The translations under genes and the position numbers were made by a program. Positions 59,805-64,000 of a stretch of DNA of 64,000 bases are shown here, in pieces. Under the pieces are notes generated by a model that worked only from the letters and a program-made list of their open reading frames with translations, did no database searches and was not told the origin of the DNA. Location: contig CM035233.1 in assembly GCA_020226215.1 (NCBI GenBank), positions 27,221,150 to 27,285,149 of the forward strand, given 5' to 3'. Source of the DNA: Sindora glabra. Lineage: Eukaryota > Streptophyta > Magnoliopsida > Fabales > Fabaceae. How positions within the stretch are numbered: the stretch's first letter is position 1; each line of letters starts with the position of its first letter.

Positions 59805-60023
59805 GTTATTATTAATATCAATATTAAGTAATCTGAATCCTAATTTAGTTTTTATTTTACTTTTTTGACTTCTTTTAGTGTCTCTTCTCTTTTTGAAGTT
59901 TTGCTCTAGTATATGACCAAATCGAAAGTCACTGAGTTACTTCTTTTTAACTTTGAGATCGAGAAAACCTATCAAAGAAATTAAAAGGTATGGATGTAGC
60001 CAATTGTAGATTAGAGTGAAGCA

Positions 60024-60835
60024 ATGGAAGATCCAAGAGAAGAAGAAATAGAACCAAAGCACTTCGTAACTATGCCATGCCACATTTGGGATCAAGAGAT
60101 CGCCCATACCTATAAACAACTTTGAAATAAAGCCAACCATTATTTAGATAGTCCAAGCTAATCAGTTCGGAGGTTCTCCCACTAAAGATCCCAATGCCCA
60201 CATTTCTAACTTCTTAAAGATTTATGACATTTCAAGCATAATGTTATTACTGATGATGCTATAAGACTGAGGCTATTCCTTTTTTCTTTAAGGGATAAAG
60301 CCAAAAGTTAGTTGCATTTTTTACTAATTGGATGTATCATTACTTGGAATGTCTTAGCTTAAAAATTTCTAGCAAAGTTCTTTCCCCCAACCAAGACAGC
60401 TAAGATGAGGAATAAGATAGCCTATTTTACCCAAAAGGACTTTGAAAGCTTATATGAAGCATAGGAGAGGTATAAGGAGCTACTTAGAATATTTCCACAC
60501 CATAGACTACTAGATTGGCTTTAATTATAGACTTTCTACAATAGGTTGATAAATGAGACTAAAATATTGGTGGATGCTGCAGTTGGAGGATCCTTAATAG
60601 GAAAAAGCATAAAAGCTGCAATGGAACTATTGGAAAAGATGGCAATAAATGCTTACTAGTGGCCTTTTGAATGCAACACATTAAAGAAAGCAATTGGGGT
60701 CCATGAGCTAAACATCCTAACCATTTTATCTTCTCAAGTAGCCTCTATATCTAATCAAGTAAGCTCACTAACAGCTTAAGCAAATGTAATTAGAACTCCT
60801 GTAGATGCTTGTGATCTAGTGGAGGTCCTCACATG
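60024..60835 (+). pseudogene. Gypsy gag relic
   Basis: Starting near the ATG at 60024 (MEDPREEEIEPKHF), the plus strand carries the Athila-type Retrotrans_gag region. It reads 'DDAIRLRLFLFSLRDKAKS', stop, then 'KFLAKFFPPTKTAKMRNKIA', 'ESLYEA', stop, 'ERYKELLRIFPHH', 'VDAAVGGSLIGKSIKAAMEL' and 'LLEKMAINAY'. Two stops sit where the family has Trp (KAKS-W, YEA-W), consistent with TGG to TAG. Gag would form the virus-like particle. It is inactive. Confidence 0.8.
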
Positions 60836-61437
60836 AGCACACAATACTAAGAAGGTAATCCATTTATGCTTTCCTAACTTGAACAAGCAAACTATGTCGG
60901 GAATCAAAATCATCAAAACGATCTTTTCTTGAACACATATAATCCAAGATAGAGAAATCACCCTAATTTGAGGTGGAGGAATAATCAAAATATGTTTAAA
61001 CAAACCTCAAGGGAACTATCAATAACGAATTTAACAACTACTACCACAACCAAAGGAAAATATAGAAGATGCACTAGCTCAATTAATCATGAATACTTCC
61101 CAAATCATGGCCAAAACAAAGGCTACACTTAAGAGTTAGGAAGCAATCTTACAAAGTCAAGCAACCTTAATTAAAAATTTAGAGGTACAAATGGGCCAAA
61201 TTGCAAGCATGTTGAATTTTAGACAACTAGGCACTTTACCCAGTAACATTAAAAGAAACCCTAGGGAGCACGTAAAGATTGTTTCATTAAGAAATAGGAA
61301 GTAGTTGAATGAGCTAAATCTAAGAAAGAAACATGAAGAAAAGAAAAAATTAAGAAAAAAGAGATGGTGAAGAAACTCAAAAAGAAGATGAAATAATTTT
61401 AAGAAGAATGAGCTTTCCAGACAATCCTTCGCCATAT

Positions 61438-62235
61438 GTTCTCTCAGTTCTATATCTTCAAAGATTGGTCAAAGCTAAGCTAGATAAGCAGTTCAACAAG
61501 TTTTTATAAGTGTTTAAGAAGTTGCATATCAACATCCCATTTGTTGAAACTCTAGCCCAAATACCTAGTTACACAAAATTCATGAAAAATATCTTATCAA
61601 AGAAATGCAAACTGGAGGATTTCAAAATAGTAGCCCTAACTAAGGAATGTAGTGCAATTCTACAGAAGAAATTACTGCCAAAGCTAAAAGATCTTGGGAG
61701 TTTCTATATATCCTGTACCATTGGACAATGTGAATTTGAAAAAGTCTTATGTGATCTAGAAGCAAGCATGAACCTAATGCCACTATCTGTCTACAAAAAG
61801 CTTGGCTTAGGAAAAGTGAAACTAGTAACAATCTTTTTGCTTTTGGCAAGTAAATCCATAAAACACCAAAGAGGAATTATGGAAGATGTGCTTATGAAAG
61901 TTGATATATTCATCTTCCCAGTTAATTTCATAGTACTTGACATGGAAGAAAATTAAGAAATTTCTATAATCCTTAGGAGACCATTTTTAGTGACTAAGAA
62001 ACCTTAGTTAATGTTCAAAAAGGAAAGTTGACTTTACAGGTTCAAGATGAGCAAGTTTCTTTTAACATTTTTAAAGCTCTATCCTTTCCTGATGAGGGTG
62101 ATACATGTTTTAAGGTTAATTCAGTAAGTAGTTATACCAAAGAAGTAGTAGACGAAATTTTCTTTCATCAACTTTTAATAGTTAGCATGATGGACACTTC
62201 TCATACTATTGATCCTAAAATTTTAGAATAAGTTA
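61438..62235 (+). pseudogene. Gypsy aspartic protease relic
   Basis: Frame 61510-61956 reads FKKLHINIPFVETLAQIPSY, then ILSKKCKL, then LCDLEASMNLMPLSVYKKLG, then RGIMEDVLMKVDIFIFPVNF and IVLDMEE. This is the retropepsin-like domain of Athila polyproteins. The active-site box reads DLEAS where the family has DLGAS, a single GGA to GAA change. The downstream spacer (62028-62231, LTLQVQDEQVSFNIFKAL) continues towards RT in another frame. Confidence 0.8.
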
Positions 62236-62339
62236 GCTACCTAGAAGCTAATTTACTAATTTTCATAAAAAGACCATTTGAAAATCTAGGAGAAAGACCA
62301 CTAAAACTAGTCCCTTCAATTGAAAAGCCACCAAACTTG

Positions 62340-63072
62340 AAGCTAAAAATACTACCCACACCTCTAACGTATGTTTTCTGGAAGAAAATTCAGCCTTACT
62401 AATTGTTATCTCATTCGACTTAACTTCTAAAAAAAAAGAAAAGCTGCTAAGAGTTTTAAGACAATACAAGTCTGTACTAGGATGGTCAATTATAGATATC
62501 AAAAGAATAAGCCCTTTAATTTGCATGCATAAAACATTGCTAGAAGAAGACATCAAGCCTTCTATAGAACATTAAAGAAGTCTTAATCCAAATATGAAAG
62601 AGGTAGTTCGAAAAGAAATACTTAAATGGCTAGATGCTGCCACTATCTACCCTATTTCTAACAATCAGTAGGTAAGCCCTATACAAGTTATGCTAAAAAA
62701 AGGAGGAATGACAATTATGCCAAATGAAAATAATGAGTTAATCTCACAGAGAACAGTGACCAAATAGAGAGTTTGTATTAATTGTTAAAAGCTTAATAAA
62801 GCCACCAAAAAAGATCATTTCTCTCTACCATTCTTAGATCAGATGTTAGATAAATTGGTAAGAGAAGCTTATTACTGCTTTCTTGATAGATACATTGGCT
62901 ACAACTAAATTTTGATTGCTCTTGAAGATCAAGAAAGAATAAATTTTACTTGCCTATATAGAACATTGGCTTTCAAAAAAATATCTTTTAGATTATGGAA
63001 TGCTATCGCAACCTTCCAACGAACAATGATGACAATCTTCTTGGATATGGTACAGAAATTTATGGAAGTATT
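62340..63072 (+). pseudogene. Gypsy reverse transcriptase relic, cut off before YxDD
   Basis: The plus strand shows RT N-terminal blocks in order: 'LRQYKSVLGWSI', 'VVRKEILKWLDAATIYPIS', 'VSPIQVMLKKGGMT', 'KLNKATKKDHFSLPFLDQML', 'CFLDRYIGYN', 'RTLAFKKISFRLWNAIATFQ' and 'MMTIFLDMVQKFMEVF'. The coding sequence stops exactly there, where a new LTR begins. The catalytic YxDD box, RNase H and integrase are therefore absent from the window. Several in-frame stops precede this point. Confidence 0.85.
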
Positions 63073-64000
63073 TGTTGGGAATTCGGATTATCACATGCAG
63101 CGGAATTTTAAATTTTGATCCGAATTCTACCTAGGATCCATGCAAAAAGCATGAGTCAATGATTAGGGTTTTACCTATTGGGCACTCGTGTTTCTACTGA
63201 TCAAAACTTGAGAGCGGATGAATCAAACGCCGGCCGGAAGGTACAGCGTCTCTACGGTATCCACACGGAGTGAACAACGACCTCTCACCCTCCACGCGTC
63301 TGCTAGGATGCGTTTTTCTCTCTAAGAATTAGGATTGGATGTTTTTGAGTGATTTAGGATTTATATGGAAGCTTAAAACGTGATTATTAAGTGCTGCCCT
63401 CAAGTCCCTTTTTATAGAACTTAGGCAAGCCATAATCCTAGTCCTACTAGGATAATGCTTCCAAAATCCTAATCACACTTAACAACTCATCTTATCCTTA
63501 TCCTAGAGATAATGGGAAGAGATAAGACTTATCTATTAATTATCTAATATTAGATAATGATATTATCTCATAATATAAATATCTTAATATTAGATAATTG
63601 CATATAGTTATCAAATATCAAAATAATATTATCTCATAATATATTTATCTAATATCTGATAAGATAATTACTTGATATTACTTTAATATCAAATAATATC
63701 ACATAATATATATATATATATATATATAAAACGTGAATTTATTATTCTTAATAATATATATGCACGAAAATAAGTCCAATTAATTGGATATTAATATAAT
63801 TAAAGTCCAATTAATTATTGTCTTATTCCTACTCCTTTTGTGTGATCCTGTAGGTTCTTACTACGTTGACAATGACTTATTATTGAGCCATAGACAGCGA
63901 GCGGTATCTAGCAATACATCACTGCCACTCAAGTAGTAAGAATGTCTGTGATTCGACATCCACCTAATACATGATCAACGTTTTACATCATGACCCTTTT
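63073..64000. mobile_element. LTR of a second retrotransposon inserted in the gypsy RT (runs off the window)
   Basis: It begins TGTTGGGAATTCGGATTATC at 63073, the canonical TG LTR start with the 'cacatgcagcgga' phrase seen in many plant Ty1/copia LTRs. Base composition and texture change abruptly at this point (about 63120-63350 is much less AT-rich). The possible target duplication on the left is GTATT (63068-63072); its partner lies outside. A (TA)n run is at 63706-63728. No coding sequence is reached before the window ends. Confidence 0.7.

Overview
The window is plant nuclear DNA, almost certainly from an angiosperm. It is very AT-rich, genes are sparse and split by GT-AG introns, (TA)n microsatellites are common, and most recognisable coding sequence belongs to plant transposable elements: CACTA, Mutator-like (MULE), Tourist-like MITE, Ty3/gypsy with an Asp-tRNA type primer site, and LTR elements with a plant-specific env-like or 'putative plant transposon protein' ORF. 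I cannot name the species.

Only one gene looks intact: an aquaporin of the NIP family on the minus strand (38977 down to 32506, five exons, 284 aa). Its inferred selectivity filter is G-S-G-R and its two NPA motifs lie exactly 108 residues apart. Both are diagnostic of the NIP-III (NIP2/Lsi1) silicic-acid channels. A truncated paralogue with exons 3 and 4 only lies at 9453-8559, and homology to intron 4 of the intact gene continues leftwards to about 3985. That paralogous segment carries an internal tandem duplication, a 795-bp Tourist-type MITE with a TAA target duplication, and a 2.1-kb near-perfect fold-back element.

Between the two NIP copies lies the most interesting object, a 10,352-bp Mutator-like element at 22005-32356 flanked by an exact 9-bp target duplication (TTTGAGTAT). 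In tandem on the plus strand it carries a mudrA-type transposase gene (24842-27616) and a five-exon plant mobile domain (PMD, MAIN/MAIL-like) gene (28237-30663). GC-rich arrays of GGCGCC hairpin units sit at both ends and at an internal third terminus-like sequence at 27798. Both genes are dead. They contain 14 premature stops (9 TAG, 4 TGA, 1 TAA) but only one recognisable frameshift, and the first catalytic Asp of the transposase has become Asn. This pattern fits decay by deamination of methylated cytosines at CG and CHG sites.

Layout: 1-1010 CACTA relic; 1100-3980 decayed repeats; 3985-9470 NIP paralogue fragment with nested insertions; 9470-11350 AT-rich; 11350-15010 LTR-element relic with env-like ORF; 15200-21900 decayed LTR-like sequence and small repeats; 21996-32365 composite MULE; 32506-38977 NIP gene with repeat-rich introns; 39000-47500 AT-rich intergenic DNA with tandem repeats; 47570-49560 a second env-like ORF relic (minus strand); 49560-58200 decayed repeats with an unidentified coding relic at 50726-51176; 58200-63072 Athila-like gypsy relic (LTR, PBS, gag, protease, part of RT); 63073-64000 a younger LTR that interrupts the gypsy RT just before its YxDD region.
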